From NCBI GenBank assembly GCA_002709395.1, contig PAQU01000095.1, forward strand, positions 1 to 32,746: 32,746 bases of DNA, given 5' to 3'. The notes under the pieces are model-generated. The model was not told the origin of the DNA. It saw only the letters and a list, made by a program, of their open reading frames with translations, and ran no database searches. Shown here one piece after another: positions 1-8,748 of the stretch (position 1 is the stretch's first letter; every line of letters begins with the position of its first letter). The position numbers and the translations under genes were made by a program. This DNA comes from Roseibacillus sp. GTDB taxonomy: Bacteria > Verrucomicrobiota > Verrucomicrobiia > Verrucomicrobiales > Akkermansiaceae.

Positions 1-307
1 CCGCCGCCAGCATGTCGCTGAGTTCCTCAGTAAAGAGAACCACTTCAGCCCGCTTGAGCTTGATCGGCCCCTCAGGAATCTCCTCTTCCTCCGCCTGGGC
101 ACCTGCTGCCGGTTCGCCCTTCCCCTTCTTTCCTGTCTTTCTGGTCACCTCCCGGCTTTTCTCGGCTACTCCTCCCGTATCGGTGACCTTCACCGGCTGA
201 AGACCCTGTCGATCCAGCAATCGTAAGGCCTCCCGGCGATCAACTGCCTCGATCTCACCGTTGGTGACCGCTCCGCTCTTGAGAGCCTTATAGGCAAAAA
301 GTGGCAT
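1..307 (-). CDS. gspF: Type II secretion / type IV pilus F-family inner-membrane protein (GspF/PilC-like), N-terminal part only
   Basis: The reading frame starts with ATG at 307 and runs off the left edge, giving about 102 residues. It opens MPLFAYKAL, followed by a G-E-I-E-A and 'A..LL..QGLQPVKV' pattern. That is the usual start of GspF/PilC proteins, the polytopic inner-membrane platform of type II secretion and type IV pilus machines. A Lys/Glu/Pro-rich linker follows, then 'KRAEVVLFTEELSDMLAAG', which matches the first cytoplasmic helical domain of the family (seen: the motifs; known: the family role). It lies 23 nt downstream of the GspE-like ATPase on the same strand, the usual gene order, so the two are almost certainly co-transcribed. 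Whether it serves secretion or pili cannot be told here. Confidence 0.85.
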   Translation of the reverse strand, partial: MPLFAYKALKSGAVTNGEIEAVDRREALRLLDRQGLQPVKVTDTGGVAEKSREVTRKTGKKGKGEPAAGAQAEEEEIPEGPIKLKRAEVVLFTEELSDMLAA

Positions 308-330
308 GGTATCTTGCGCTGCTCGCTGAG

Positions 331-2052
331 TTACTCATCTCCTCCGCCCAGGTCGGAACTGGTAACCGAGATCACTTCCTCAATGGTCGTCTGTCCCTGC
401 ATTACCTTGGCCCACCCGTATTCCCGCATCGGCTTATATCCTTCCTTGATGGCAAGTGCCTTGACCTCGTTGGCCGGAGCTCCCTGCGCGATGAGCTCCT
501 GCATTGGAACCGTAAGCAGGGCTATTTCATAAATTGCCAGACGCCCAGAAAAACCGGTATTCCGGCAATGATCACATCCAACTGCTTCGTAAGGCGTTCC
601 GCTTAATTCGAGGGGAATACCAAGGTCCTGTTTCTCCTCGTCTGAAAGCGACACGGGACGCTTGCATGTTTCACACAGGCGCCGCACCAGGCGCTGGGCC
701 AGAAACGCCCGCACAGCTGCAGAAAGTAAAAACGGCTCTACTCCCATATCAGTCAGGCGACCGATACCCCCAAGTGCATCATTCGTGTGGAGGGTGCTGA
801 ACACAAGGTGACCGGTCAGGGACGCCCTGATGGCAATCTCCGCAGTTTCAAGGTCTCGAATTTCCCCGATCATCACGATATCGGGGTCTGCACGGAGGAT
901 GGAGCGCAGTCCGCTCGCAAAGGTGAGACCAATCTCGGACTTCACCGCGATCTGCATCACGCCATCCAGCTTGTTCTCAACAGGATCCTCAATCGTCACG
1001 ATTCTGGTCTCCGGAGCATTCACCTCCGACAGAAACGAGTAGAGGCTCGTTGACTTACCGGATCCCGTCGGGCCGGTGATCAGGATAATTCCGTTCGAAA
1101 GGTCCAGCAGGCGCTCTATCTTCTCCTGCACTTCGGCCTCCATCGAGAGCATCTCGATATTGAACTTTTGCTGGTTCAGAAGGCGCAGACTGACACTTTC
1201 CCCCTCCACGGTAGGAACCGTGGCAACGCGGACATCGATTCCCGATCCCTCAAAGGAGAGGTTGATTCGGCCATCCTGGGGAAGACGCCGCTCGGCAATA
1301 TCAAGCCGCGACATGATCTTCAGGCGCGCTATGACGGAACTTTGCAGGGCCTTGATGTTCTCCGGCACCGCAATATCGATCAGGACGCCATCCACACGAT
1401 ATCGAATACGCAGGTTGTCGGAGAGCGGCTCGACATGAATATCCGTAGCTCGCTGCTCAAGTGCTTCCCTGATGATCTGGTTGACGAACTTAACCACGCT
1501 GGCCTCTTCGTCTTCGTCCTCATCGATAACGCTGGCCTCATCCTTCTGCTCAAGATTGTCGTAATCCAAGTCCCTTCCCTCGAGAATCTGCTCAAAGGTG
1601 TCCGCCCCCACCCCATAGAGCCGGCGAAGACCATCATGAACTCTACGGCGGGAAGCCATCCGCCAGACAATGGGCATTTCCACGGCCTGAACCGCAGCCT
1701 GGCGGGCCGCAAGGTTGAAAGGATCGTAAGTGGCAATAACGAGGCGCCGGGTTCCATGCTCCTCGCTCCCTTCAAACTCAACCGGGAGGATCCTGTGCCG
1801 CAGGGCAACCTGTGGGCCGCAGATCTGCCTCAGGGGCAGAGGTTCTGAAGGCCCCGGAATCTCATCCAGCCATTGAACTCCCAGAGAGGTCGCGAGGGTG
1901 CGCATGTAGGGCTCCTCATCAACCATTTCAGCATCAAGAATGTCATCAAGTGGACTCCGTTGCCCTGCCGCTGCAGCGATGATCACCTCCGAGAGAGCGT
2001 CAATATCGCGGCATCCCGTGTTTCTGGCCGGAGCAATCAGCAAGTCTGTCAT
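331..2052 (-). CDS. gspE: GspE/PilB-family secretion or pilus assembly ATPase
   Basis: This is a 573-residue hexameric traffic ATPase that powers type II secretion or type IV pilus assembly at the cytoplasmic face of the inner membrane. An N-terminal GspE_N/MshEN-like region (about 30-150) leads through a very acidic linker (about 165-185) to the catalytic domain. Walker A is GPTGSGKST (327-335). The Asp box begins near TIEDPVE (353-359), and the Walker B region holds 'ADPDIVMIGEIRD'. A CxxC...CxxC tetracysteine zinc motif (CETC/CDHC) lies near 465-500. The ATG at 2052 is chosen because the domain starts just after it. The frame is open to 2124, so a 597-residue form is possible, and neither start has a strong Shine-Dalgarno. 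The gspF-like gene follows at 23 nt. Assignment to secretion rather than pili is open. Confidence 0.93.
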   Translation of the reverse strand: MTDLLIAPARNTGCRDIDALSEVIIAAAAGQRSPLDDILDAEMVDEEPYMRTLATSLGVQWLDEIPGPSEPLPLRQICGPQVALRHRILPVEFEGSEEHGTRRLVIATYDPFNLAARQAAVQAVEMPIVWRMASRRRVHDGLRRLYGVGADTFEQILEGRDLDYDNLEQKDEASVIDEDEDEEASVVKFVNQIIREALEQRATDIHVEPLSDNLRIRYRVDGVLIDIAVPENIKALQSSVIARLKIMSRLDIAERRLPQDGRINLSFEGSGIDVRVATVPTVEGESVSLRLLNQQKFNIEMLSMEAEVQEKIERLLDLSNGIILITGPTGSGKSTSLYSFLSEVNAPETRIVTIEDPVENKLDGVMQIAVKSEIGLTFASGLRSILRADPDIVMIGEIRDLETAEIAIRASLTGHLVFSTLHTNDALGGIGRLTDMGVEPFLLSAAVRAFLAQRLVRRLCETCKRPVSLSDEEKQDLGIPLELSGTPYEAVGCDHCRNTGFSGRLAIYEIALLTVPMQELIAQGAPANEVKALAIKEGYKPMREYGWAKVMQGQTTIEEVISVTSSDLGGGDE

Positions 2053-2223
2053 ATCAATGCGTCTGAGCGAATAATGCCGGCGAACCCTCCCCCTGTCACT
2101 ACTTTCGCGCTTAAGTTGCAGCAAAGATCAGCACAAGGCCCTTGGAGCTCCCCTATTTTGTCGCGGAAAACAGGACTCAAGTCCGCATAATTTCCTCATG
2201 CAGAGAAAATTCCTCCGATTACC

Positions 2224-3150
2224 CTAGTCCTCCTGGTCGGCAAGATAACGTTCTGCTTCCAAGGCCGCAGCACATCCCTGACCAGCCGCCGTAATCGCCT
2301 GGCGGTAAAAATGATCTGCGACGTCCCCTGCAGCATAAAGCCCGGGAGTCTTGGTAACTGTCTTTCCAGGAACCTGCAGGATATATCCGTTCTCATCGAG
2401 CTCAGCAAGGCCATTGAGAAAACCGCTGTTCGGGACATGGCCGATCGCAATGAAGACTCCCTTCACTTCCAGAGACCCTTCCTCCCCGCTCTCCCGGTTT
2501 CGAATGCTGACCGACTTCATCTTTCCGTCATCCCCAGGATGATAAGCTGTAAGTTCGGTATTCCAGACTGCCTCTATCTTCTCATGCGCGAGAGCTCGTT
2601 CAGCCATGATCTTCGAAGCCCGCAACTCATCCCTCCGGTGAACAAGATAAACCTTGCTTGCAAAGCGGGTGAGGAATGTCGCCTCTTCACAGGCAGAGTC
2701 ACCACCACCGATGACCGCCACCGGCATATCCCTGTAAAAGGCCCCATCACAGGTCGCACACGTCGTTAACCCGTTTTTCCCATTCTCTTCATTAGGCAGT
2801 CCGAGTAACCGAGGCCGGGCACCGGTGGCAACAATCACTGTCCTCGCCTGCAATTCGTCCTCTCCACAATGAACAACAAATGTTCCATCATCACCCTTTT
2901 CCACCTTATCCACGGTCTTGTAGTCGATCCGCGCGCCAAACCGTTCTGCCTGCTGCTGCATGCTGAACATGAGGGTCGGCCCATCAACTCCTTCTGGAAA
3001 TCCAGGGTAATTCTCAACTTCGCTGGTAGTAGTCAGCTGTCCGCCGATCTGCTCACCGGCAAGAACCACAGGCTCGAGATTGGCCCGCGCCGTATAGATT
3101 GCCGCCGTCCACCCGGCACAGCCGGTTCCAATGATAATGACATTCTCCAT
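2224..3150 (-). CDS. trxB: Thioredoxin reductase (NADPH)
   Basis: This is a 308-residue flavoprotein disulfide reductase that passes electrons from NADPH through FAD and a CxxC pair to thioredoxin in the cytoplasm. The FAD-binding Rossmann motif is at 8-13, the redox pair is C131-A-T-C134, the NADPH-binding GGGDSA motif lies near 150, and a C-terminal FAD motif reads 'GLYAAGDV'. Length and domain order are standard for bacterial TrxB. One oddity is that the first glycine motif reads GTGCAG, with Cys11 where most homologues have Pro. It sits 85 nt downstream of a thioredoxin-fold lipoprotein gene on the same strand, a plausible functional link though not a proven one. Confidence 0.96.
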   Translation of the reverse strand: MENVIIIGTGCAGWTAAIYTARANLEPVVLAGEQIGGQLTTTSEVENYPGFPEGVDGPTLMFSMQQQAERFGARIDYKTVDKVEKGDDGTFVVHCGEDELQARTVIVATGARPRLLGLPNEENGKNGLTTCATCDGAFYRDMPVAVIGGGDSACEEATFLTRFASKVYLVHRRDELRASKIMAERALAHEKIEAVWNTELTAYHPGDDGKMKSVSIRNRESGEEGSLEVKGVFIAIGHVPNSGFLNGLAELDENGYILQVPGKTVTKTPGLYAAGDVADHFYRQAITAAGQGCAAALEAERYLADQED

Positions 3151-3235
3151 GAAGATCAGATGATTCGAGTCCGGTTGTTACACCTCCGGGGGCACTTTGC
3201 TCCGGACCGGCCCCAATAACCAACCACAAATGGAC

Positions 3236-4186
3236 CTAATTTCCGGCTCTTGCCTTCTGCCTTAGAATCCAGGTCCGGTCTTCGGCAGAGAGCTTGCTCT
3301 CCCGGGCGAGAATGCGCTTGCCATCGGGTTCAACCAGAATCAGCTCCCCCTCGCGGTAGCGGGATAGTTTCGCAAAGAGCTTGCGGCCTCGTTCGTCCGT
3401 CCACTCTCGATACCCCCGGCGTGCCATTCCCTCACGCCATTCCCCGTGAAGCTCGACTGCCTTCCTCGTATCGTTCTTCAACCGGGCGAGATAGAAATCA
3501 AAATAACTCTTCTTATATCCACGATATCGAGCCACCACCCTTCCATCCGGCGTTATTATCATGACGGTGGGAAACCCAAGGACCTTGTAACGCTTCTTCA
3601 AACTCTGAAGGTAGTTCTCCTTGCGAATCTTGTCATCCATTGCGGAGCGCCCCTGACCATCTCCCGCTCCGGTCACATTAAAATCGAGACGCAGTCGCAC
3701 CAGTTCCCCTGAGGCCCATTCTCCAAAAGGCGCAACCGAGAACACTTCTCCGTCAAGCGAGCGACAGAGAGGACTGAATCTAGTGTCGGTGAACCATACC
3801 AGCATTGGCTTGCCGCTACGCATCGCAATTCGCCGGGCTTCGGAGTAACTCAAATACCACGGCCCCTGCCGACCACCCTCCGCCATGACCTCCTCAAGTC
3901 CCTCCATGCTCTCCTCGGGATTATCGGGATCAGTCCACATCAGGTCTCTTTCCCGTTCCTGAACCCTTTTCGCATCATCCCCCGTCAGATCCGAGGGATT
4001 CTCGAGACTTACCCTCACCTGGGATTCTCCTGTTCGACCACCACCCTGCAGGAAAGGCGGAACCTTGAAGGCCTCGGACTGGTTGGAATCAGGTCTTCCC
4101 TCAGCCAGACGCTCAATCCGACTGCATGAACTGGCTCCGATGATCACGAGACTCGCCAGCAGCATTCCTGTCACTCTCCACTGCAC
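3236..4186 (-). CDS. Thioredoxin-fold lipoprotein with C-terminal SHD1-like domain
   Basis: This is a predicted lipoprotein of 316 residues. Its N-terminal hydrophobic segment ends in the lipobox GASSC (Cys21), so it should be membrane-anchored on the outside of the cytoplasmic membrane. Residues about 105-240 form a Thioredoxin_7-type fold, with 'KPMLVWFTD' before the active-site position and a cis-proline motif FPT (205-207). The usual CxxC is reduced to S-P-L-C (138-141), leaving one cysteine. Residues about 258-312 (REWTDERGRKLFAKL... and '...KLSAEDRTWI') resemble the SLA1-homology (SHD1-like) domain common in planctomycete and verrucomicrobial proteins. A second start at Met8 would keep the lipobox. 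A mono-thiol or chaperone-like role is inference. It lies upstream of trxB and is divergent from the antiporter gene. Confidence 0.8.
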   Translation of the reverse strand: MQWRVTGMLLASLVIIGASSCSRIERLAEGRPDSNQSEAFKVPPFLQGGGRTGESQVRVSLENPSDLTGDDAKRVQERERDLMWTDPDNPEESMEGLEEVMAEGGRQGPWYLSYSEARRIAMRSGKPMLVWFTDTRFSPLCRSLDGEVFSVAPFGEWASGELVRLRLDFNVTGAGDGQGRSAMDDKIRKENYLQSLKKRYKVLGFPTVMIITPDGRVVARYRGYKKSYFDFYLARLKNDTRKAVELHGEWREGMARRGYREWTDERGRKLFAKLSRYREGELILVEPDGKRILARESKLSAEDRTWILRQKARAGN

Positions 4187-4274
4187 CCTCCGATCCTACC
4201 TCGAATCTCAGCTCACGCAAGAAACCCAATTGTCATTGCCCCTCGTAGCCCGGAGATTAAAGTCCCCCCGAGCA

Positions 4275-5906
4275 ATGACCAGACTACGCCTCCTTATTCT
4301 GTTCCTACTTGCCCTTGCCTGCGGAGCCAGCAATGCCTCGGCTGCCGGAGGAGCTGAACCGGCTTACCCGAAAGGTGGAAAATGGGATCTCCAGAAAGAC
4401 CAGCACGCCCATTTTCCTCTTCCGCTCCCTGCCTACAAGGACCCTGCTCACGAGGCCTACGATGGAGAAGGTCTGGGCCTCTGGGACAAGATCAAGAAAA
4501 GAGCGGTGGCTCAGCATCACTTCAACCTGATTGCCACCATCATCTTCGCCTGCGCCATACTCCACACTTTCCTTTCCGGGGTCTTCAAGGAGATGGCTCA
4601 CCTTCATGAAGCCCGGCACCTGAAAAAAATTGAAGAAAACAAACGAAGGGCCGTCGACAAACCTGAGGACGACGCCAAGGATGACGTTTCCTTCCGCGCC
4701 TGGTTCTTCCACACCCTGGGCGAGGTGGAAGTAGTCTTTGGCATGTGGGTCATTGCCCTGGCCGGAGCAGTGGTCTGGTGTCATGGAATTGCCCCGGGAC
4801 ACGGTGTCATGCACGGCATTTCCGAGGTTCAGCATTACCTCGGGCACGATGTCAATTACACCGAACCTCTCTTTGTGGTTGTGATCATGGCAATCGCAGC
4901 CACACGCCCCATTATCCGCCTCTCGGAGTCCTGCGTAAACAAGGTCGCCCAACTCTTCGGGGGAACCCCGGCAGCCTGGTGGTTCTCGACCCTCACTCTG
5001 ACCCCTCTCCTCGGATCCTTTATCACTGAACCGGCAGCAATGACCATTGCTGCCCTTCTTCTCGCCAAGAGATTCTATTCCCTGAATCCCAACCCCGTTT
5101 TTGCTTACGCCACAATCGGACTACTCTTTGTCAATGTATCCGTTGGCGGCACCTTGACTCACTTCGCCGCCCCTCCAGTCCTGATGGTCGCGGAGCGGTG
5201 GGACTGGGGAATAGGATTCATGATGACCCAGTTTGGCTGGAAGGCGGTTCTCGGGATTCTTCTCTCCAACATCATCTATTTCAGCATTTTCCGAAAACAG
5301 TTCTCGAGCCTCGAGAATCCGGTCGCCACGCATGACCCGAACCAGCCACCCAGATGGGAGGAGCGGGAGGACCCGATCCCGCCAGTCATCACGGCCATCC
5401 ACCTTGTCTTTCTCGGCTGGACCGTCTTCATGGCACACTACCCTCCACTCTTCCTGGGGGGGTTCCTCATTCTTCTCGGGTTCACTGAAGCAACCGGTCA
5501 TCATCAGAACGATGTCAAGATGCGCACTCCACTGCTTGTAGGTTGCTTCCTTGCGGGACTGGTCGTCCACGGAGGATGTCAGGGATGGTGGATCGAACTC
5601 CTCCTGACTGCTTTTGATAACGAGTGGGTTCTCATGATCGGCGCCACCATCCTGACCGCCTTTAATGACAACGCGGCAGTAACGTATCTCGCTGCACAAG
5701 CGCCCAACCTTGCAGATGCCGCGAAATATGCGGTTGTCGCTGGCGCAGTTACAGGAGGTGGATTAACGGTCATTGCCAACGCTCCCAACCCGGCTGGCCA
5801 GGCCATTCTTGGCCGCTTCTTCAAGGGAGGCGTTTCTCCCGCAAAACTCGCTCTCGCGGCTCTTGCTCCTACTGTCATCGTTGGTGCCGCCTACATGCTC
5901 CTCTGA
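4275..5906 (+). CDS. Putative Na+/H+ antiporter (Na_H_antiport_3-like family)
   Basis: This is a 543-residue polytopic inner-membrane protein. The ATG at 4275 is preferred over the longer frame because it gives an immediate cleavable signal peptide (MTRLRLLILFLLALACGASNA...). An extracytoplasmic or loop stretch follows, then about ten hydrophobic segments. Conserved-looking polar membrane motifs include 'GGTLTHFAAPPVLM', 'TEPAAMTIAALLLAKR' and, near the C-terminus, 'TAFNDNAAVTYLA' with 'GGGLTVIANAPNPAG'. Charged and Asn-rich motifs of this kind are typical of ion transporters. I recognise this as the putative Na+/H+ antiporter family also found in chlamydiae and other PVC bacteria, but ion specificity is not provable from sequence. 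ribE follows after 9 nt, suggesting co-transcription. The 88-nt gap upstream separates it from the divergent lipoprotein gene. Confidence 0.85.
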   Translation: MTRLRLLILFLLALACGASNASAAGGAEPAYPKGGKWDLQKDQHAHFPLPLPAYKDPAHEAYDGEGLGLWDKIKKRAVAQHHFNLIATIIFACAILHTFLSGVFKEMAHLHEARHLKKIEENKRRAVDKPEDDAKDDVSFRAWFFHTLGEVEVVFGMWVIALAGAVVWCHGIAPGHGVMHGISEVQHYLGHDVNYTEPLFVVVIMAIAATRPIIRLSESCVNKVAQLFGGTPAAWWFSTLTLTPLLGSFITEPAAMTIAALLLAKRFYSLNPNPVFAYATIGLLFVNVSVGGTLTHFAAPPVLMVAERWDWGIGFMMTQFGWKAVLGILLSNIIYFSIFRKQFSSLENPVATHDPNQPPRWEEREDPIPPVITAIHLVFLGWTVFMAHYPPLFLGGFLILLGFTEATGHHQNDVKMRTPLLVGCFLAGLVVHGGCQGWWIELLLTAFDNEWVLMIGATILTAFNDNAAVTYLAAQAPNLADAAKYAVVAGAVTGGGLTVIANAPNPAGQAILGRFFKGGVSPAKLALAALAPTVIVGAAYMLL

Positions 5907-5915
5907 CCTCAACAC

Positions 5916-6512
5916 ATGTTCACCGGTCTTATCGAATCTACCGGACGTACTGTCTCACTGGAAACCCGGGGGCAACAGGCTCGCCTTACCATCGAGGCAC
6001 CGTTTTCCACACAAGCTACCTCCGGCGATAGCGTTGCCGTGAATGGGTGCTGCCTCACCGTTGTTGAACAGGACGACCAGACACTCACCTTCGACATCCT
6101 GACCCAGACCCTGGAGGTGACCTCCCTTGGGGCACTCTCGCCCGGGGCACTCGTCAACCTTGAAAGGGCCCTTCGCGCCGACGATCGCCTTGGAGGGCAC
6201 TTTGTCCAGGGGCATGTTGACACCACTGGCATCATCAAGGACCTGTCCCCGCAGGGACAGGATCATCGCTACGAAGTCTCTCTTTCGCCCGGGGTTTACC
6301 GCTACTGTATTGGCCGCGGTTCCCTCGCCGTAGATGGGATCTCCCTCACTATCGCAGAACTCCTGCCGGAATCTGCCCTCTTCTGGATTACGCCGCACAC
6401 CTTCAAGGCAACGAATCTCCAGTCGGCCCAAATTGGACAGAAGGTAAATCTCGAAGCCGACCTCCTCGCCAAATACGTCGAGTCTCTCACCCTCAGCAAG
6501 CCTCTCCACTGA
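5916..6512 (+). CDS. ribE: Riboflavin synthase, alpha subunit
   Basis: This 198-residue enzyme performs the last step of riboflavin synthesis, dismutating two 6,7-dimethyl-8-ribityllumazine molecules to riboflavin plus a pyrimidinedione. It shows the expected tandem lumazine-binding barrels. The first begins MFTGLIESTG with 'VNGCCLTV', and the second begins 'GHVDTTGII' with 'VDGISLTI'. Length is typical. It starts 9 nt after the antiporter stop, so it is probably read from that transcript. I see no FMN riboswitch in front of it and no other rib gene in the window. It converges on the DUF2752 gene with only 9 nt between stops. Confidence 0.96.
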   Translation: MFTGLIESTGRTVSLETRGQQARLTIEAPFSTQATSGDSVAVNGCCLTVVEQDDQTLTFDILTQTLEVTSLGALSPGALVNLERALRADDRLGGHFVQGHVDTTGIIKDLSPQGQDHRYEVSLSPGVYRYCIGRGSLAVDGISLTIAELLPESALFWITPHTFKATNLQSAQIGQKVNLEADLLAKYVESLTLSKPLH

Positions 6513-6521
6513 GCAATCGGC

Positions 6522-6935
6522 TCACCGGGGAGCCAGCAATTCAAAAGGCCACCCTGGAATATTGCGGAGAATCCAGAACAACACGACCACCAGAGGCAGA
6601 AAATAAGCAGCCACGACCGGAAAGCGGAAACTAGGCCCCCGATAACTTCTCCCTGATAGCCGGGCGAGGGCTTTCAGACCTGCCGCCCAGACAAACAAGG
6701 CCGCCAGAATCATCAACAGGAGATTCTGCCGAAAAGCCTCACCAATCCTGAAGTTTGCGAGCGCATGTGCCGCCCGCGTTCCACCACATCCAGGGCAATA
6801 CAGCTCAGTGGCATCATGGAACACGCAACGGGGAAATAAACCACCCCCCGCACTCGGATCATTCTTCCCGACATAGGCCAGGCCAAGACAGCACAGGGCC
6901 GCAAAAACCAGGGAAATTAGAAGAGACTTACTCAC
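6522..6935 (-). CDS. DUF2752 small membrane protein
   Basis: This 137-residue protein has an N-terminal hydrophobic segment, then the DUF2752 hallmark 'ELYCPGCGGTRAAHAL' followed by 'G.AF..N', and two further hydrophobic segments. Function is unknown; the family is widespread, often in Bacteroidota and PVC bacteria beside TM2 or DUF4190 proteins. The start is GTG at 6935, placed directly after the TGA of the upstream GYF/DUF4190 gene with no spacing, so translation is probably coupled. The conserved Cys-x-x-Cys could bind metal or be redox-active, but that is inference. Confidence 0.85.
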   Translation of the reverse strand: MSKSLLISLVFAALCCLGLAYVGKNDPSAGGGLFPRCVFHDATELYCPGCGGTRAAHALANFRIGEAFRQNLLLMILAALFVWAAGLKALARLSGRSYRGPSFRFPVVAAYFLPLVVVLFWILRNIPGWPFELLAPR

Positions 6936-7457
6936 TCAGTTCAATAAGAGAACAAGAAGCCAGGGGATCGTCAGAACGATGCCAATATAACCCAGAATCA
7001 AGCCTGCCAGGGCCACCCCATCGCCGCTTCTCGGTTGTCCCGGATTCAATCCCTTCTCGCTCCTTTCCAGATGACCTAGCACCACCGCTGCAATCGAGGC
7101 CAGCACAGGGACAACCATCACACAACCCATTACTCCCACGATCCCACAGATCAGACTTACGATAGCACGCACGCTGACAGGAGGGGCAGGAAAGAACTGA
7201 GTCGGGTCCGTATAATCTAACGGTTGGCCGACCATCTTCGGAACTTGTGACGGGTCCTGTGAAACCGCAGGAGATTCAATTTCGGTTTCCTGATCCGGCT
7301 CAAAATCCCTGATTTCAGCTGCCGGAGCCCAATCCTGCATTCCGTTTCTCCAGACGAGGTCCGTCCCTGCCACCTCCCCCGAGATGATCATGCTCCTGAG
7401 GGTCGAACCCGAGACCGGTCCACGTTGCTCATTTTTCTTCGCGTAGTACCACTCCAT
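6936..7457 (-). CDS. GYF_2 domain plus DUF4190 membrane protein
   Basis: This 173-residue protein has an N-terminal GYF_2-like domain of about 55 residues, with 'EWYYAKKNEQRGPVS...L..MI..GE' and 'DLVWRNGMQDWAPAAEI'. That is the classic pattern of this domain in bacterial membrane proteins. A Pro/Glu-rich linker is followed by a DUF4190-type region of two hydrophobic segments carrying 'GHLERS'. It probably sits in the cytoplasmic membrane with the GYF part in the cytoplasm. The exact function is unknown. It is the first gene of a two-gene unit with the abutting DUF2752 gene. Confidence 0.85.
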   Translation of the reverse strand: MEWYYAKKNEQRGPVSGSTLRSMIISGEVAGTDLVWRNGMQDWAPAAEIRDFEPDQETEIESPAVSQDPSQVPKMVGQPLDYTDPTQFFPAPPVSVRAIVSLICGIVGVMGCVMVVPVLASIAAVVLGHLERSEKGLNPGQPRSGDGVALAGLILGYIGIVLTIPWLLVLLLN

Positions 7458-7600
7458 TTTCCGTCATCGCATGATTAGTAATATGGCAGGAAGTGCCAAG
7501 CAGCATTCCTGTCTCTCGATCCTGCGCGAGAACCAAAATCGCGCGGGGTCAGTCCGTCATATACCTGATGGAACCTGCGAAGAGCCTTCCAGGAAGCACC

Positions 7601-8692
7601 CTATTGCCTCGTTTCTGGCTTATTGATTGAGAGAAAGCCAGAGCCGTCCGTCTCCACGGGGACAATCTCATCTGGCCCTGCCACCCCGGAACCCCTCGTT
7701 TGGCTCGTAGTTTCATGGTCTGAATCTCCCGAACCATCCTCCACCTGCTTCATTTGTTCATCAATAACCGCCAGACTCTGGGGAGCGTCCCTCTTGATTA
7801 CTTCCTGGGGAACCTGCACTACCAGCGCTCCATTCTGCTGAACCGCAGTCAACAGGTTCCGGTTCTCCCTGAACATGAAAGCCACCGCCAATACCGAAAT
7901 GACAAGCAGACTGCAGACCGCCACCATTGCAATTCCACTACGACGGGTGCTCCGGGAAATGTAACTCGTGAACTCGCGCTCGGCATCACGTAACTGCGCG
8001 AAAGACTCATTCATGAACTGTCCTGTGTCAGCAACCCGGTCTCCCAGCAACTCCATGTTGCGGGCAGTGGTCTGGTTCGACTGATCCATGCCAGAGAGAG
8101 TCCGGTCCAACTGGCCGAAGGTCTCTTCCACATGAGACATGGTGGTTCCCATCCGGTTAAGGGACCGAAGAAGCAGACCATCCCGGTTGGCTCTCTGCTC
8201 AAGGGTCTTGTGCAACCCTTCCAGGGTTCGACCGGTCTCAGCCTGCCGGTCACTCATCGACTTCAAGCTTTCCACCGCGGTAGGAAGAGGACTGAGTGAC
8301 TTGAGAATTCCATCGCGGTCAATATTGCCTCCCCCTGCCTCAAGGTGATCCCGTATCGAGCGCATCAGGTCAACCATCTCGGTCGCGCCCTGTCGCAGGG
8401 TATCAAGTTGCTGCTCCCGCTTGCTGGGGCGTTTCCAGAACTTCCAGCGGGGCACCGGGGGCGATTCCTTTCCGACCCCGTCATCAAGGCGCTCTAATCT
8501 TCCCAGAACACTCGGCTCTTCCCTTCCTAGCCTGGCAGCCCCCTCTGAACTGTCGGATACCTCGTCTGGCATTTCCGCCTCCACTGCCCTTGGCCTGCTT
8601 TTCTTGTGGGACTTTTTATCCTTTTTTTTGGGCAGGGGAGCCAAAGGCTCATTGAAGGGTTCTTTCTCGGCGATTGAATCAGACAGGCTCAT
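7601..8692 (-). CDS. Hypothetical coiled-coil protein with one membrane segment
   Basis: I do not recognise a family for this 363-residue protein. It begins with a highly charged, low-complexity N-terminus rich in Lys, Glu and Ser (1-95). A long heptad-like helical region with many Leu/Met and repeated 'L..L..M' spacing (about 95-250) follows. A single strong membrane segment lies at about 253-273, and the polar C-terminal tail (274-363) is rich in Gly/Ser/Asp. There is no signal peptide, so the coiled coil should be cytoplasmic and the tail outside (inference). The layout resembles membrane-tethered scaffold or methyl-accepting-like helical proteins, but no chemotaxis hairpin is visible. It lies 56 nt downstream of the MtfA-like gene. 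Confidence 0.75.
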   Translation of the reverse strand: MSLSDSIAEKEPFNEPLAPLPKKKDKKSHKKSRPRAVEAEMPDEVSDSSEGAARLGREEPSVLGRLERLDDGVGKESPPVPRWKFWKRPSKREQQLDTLRQGATEMVDLMRSIRDHLEAGGGNIDRDGILKSLSPLPTAVESLKSMSDRQAETGRTLEGLHKTLEQRANRDGLLLRSLNRMGTTMSHVEETFGQLDRTLSGMDQSNQTTARNMELLGDRVADTGQFMNESFAQLRDAEREFTSYISRSTRRSGIAMVAVCSLLVISVLAVAFMFRENRNLLTAVQQNGALVVQVPQEVIKRDAPQSLAVIDEQMKQVEDGSGDSDHETTSQTRGSGVAGPDEIVPVETDGSGFLSINKPETRQ

Positions 8693-8748
8693 CAGGAAGA
8701 TGAACCGGAAGTTATTAAGAAAGGTTAATTAAATCAAGGGGAGAACTC

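Noticed and set aside
4065-4274. 70-residue N-terminal extension of the antiporter
   Set aside because: It overlaps the divergent lipoprotein gene and would bury the clear signal peptide that begins at 4275.
5121-5699. 192-codon minus-strand frame inside the antiporter gene
   Set aside because: Shadow of a strongly supported transmembrane protein; the translated sequence is low-complexity and charged with no recognisable family.
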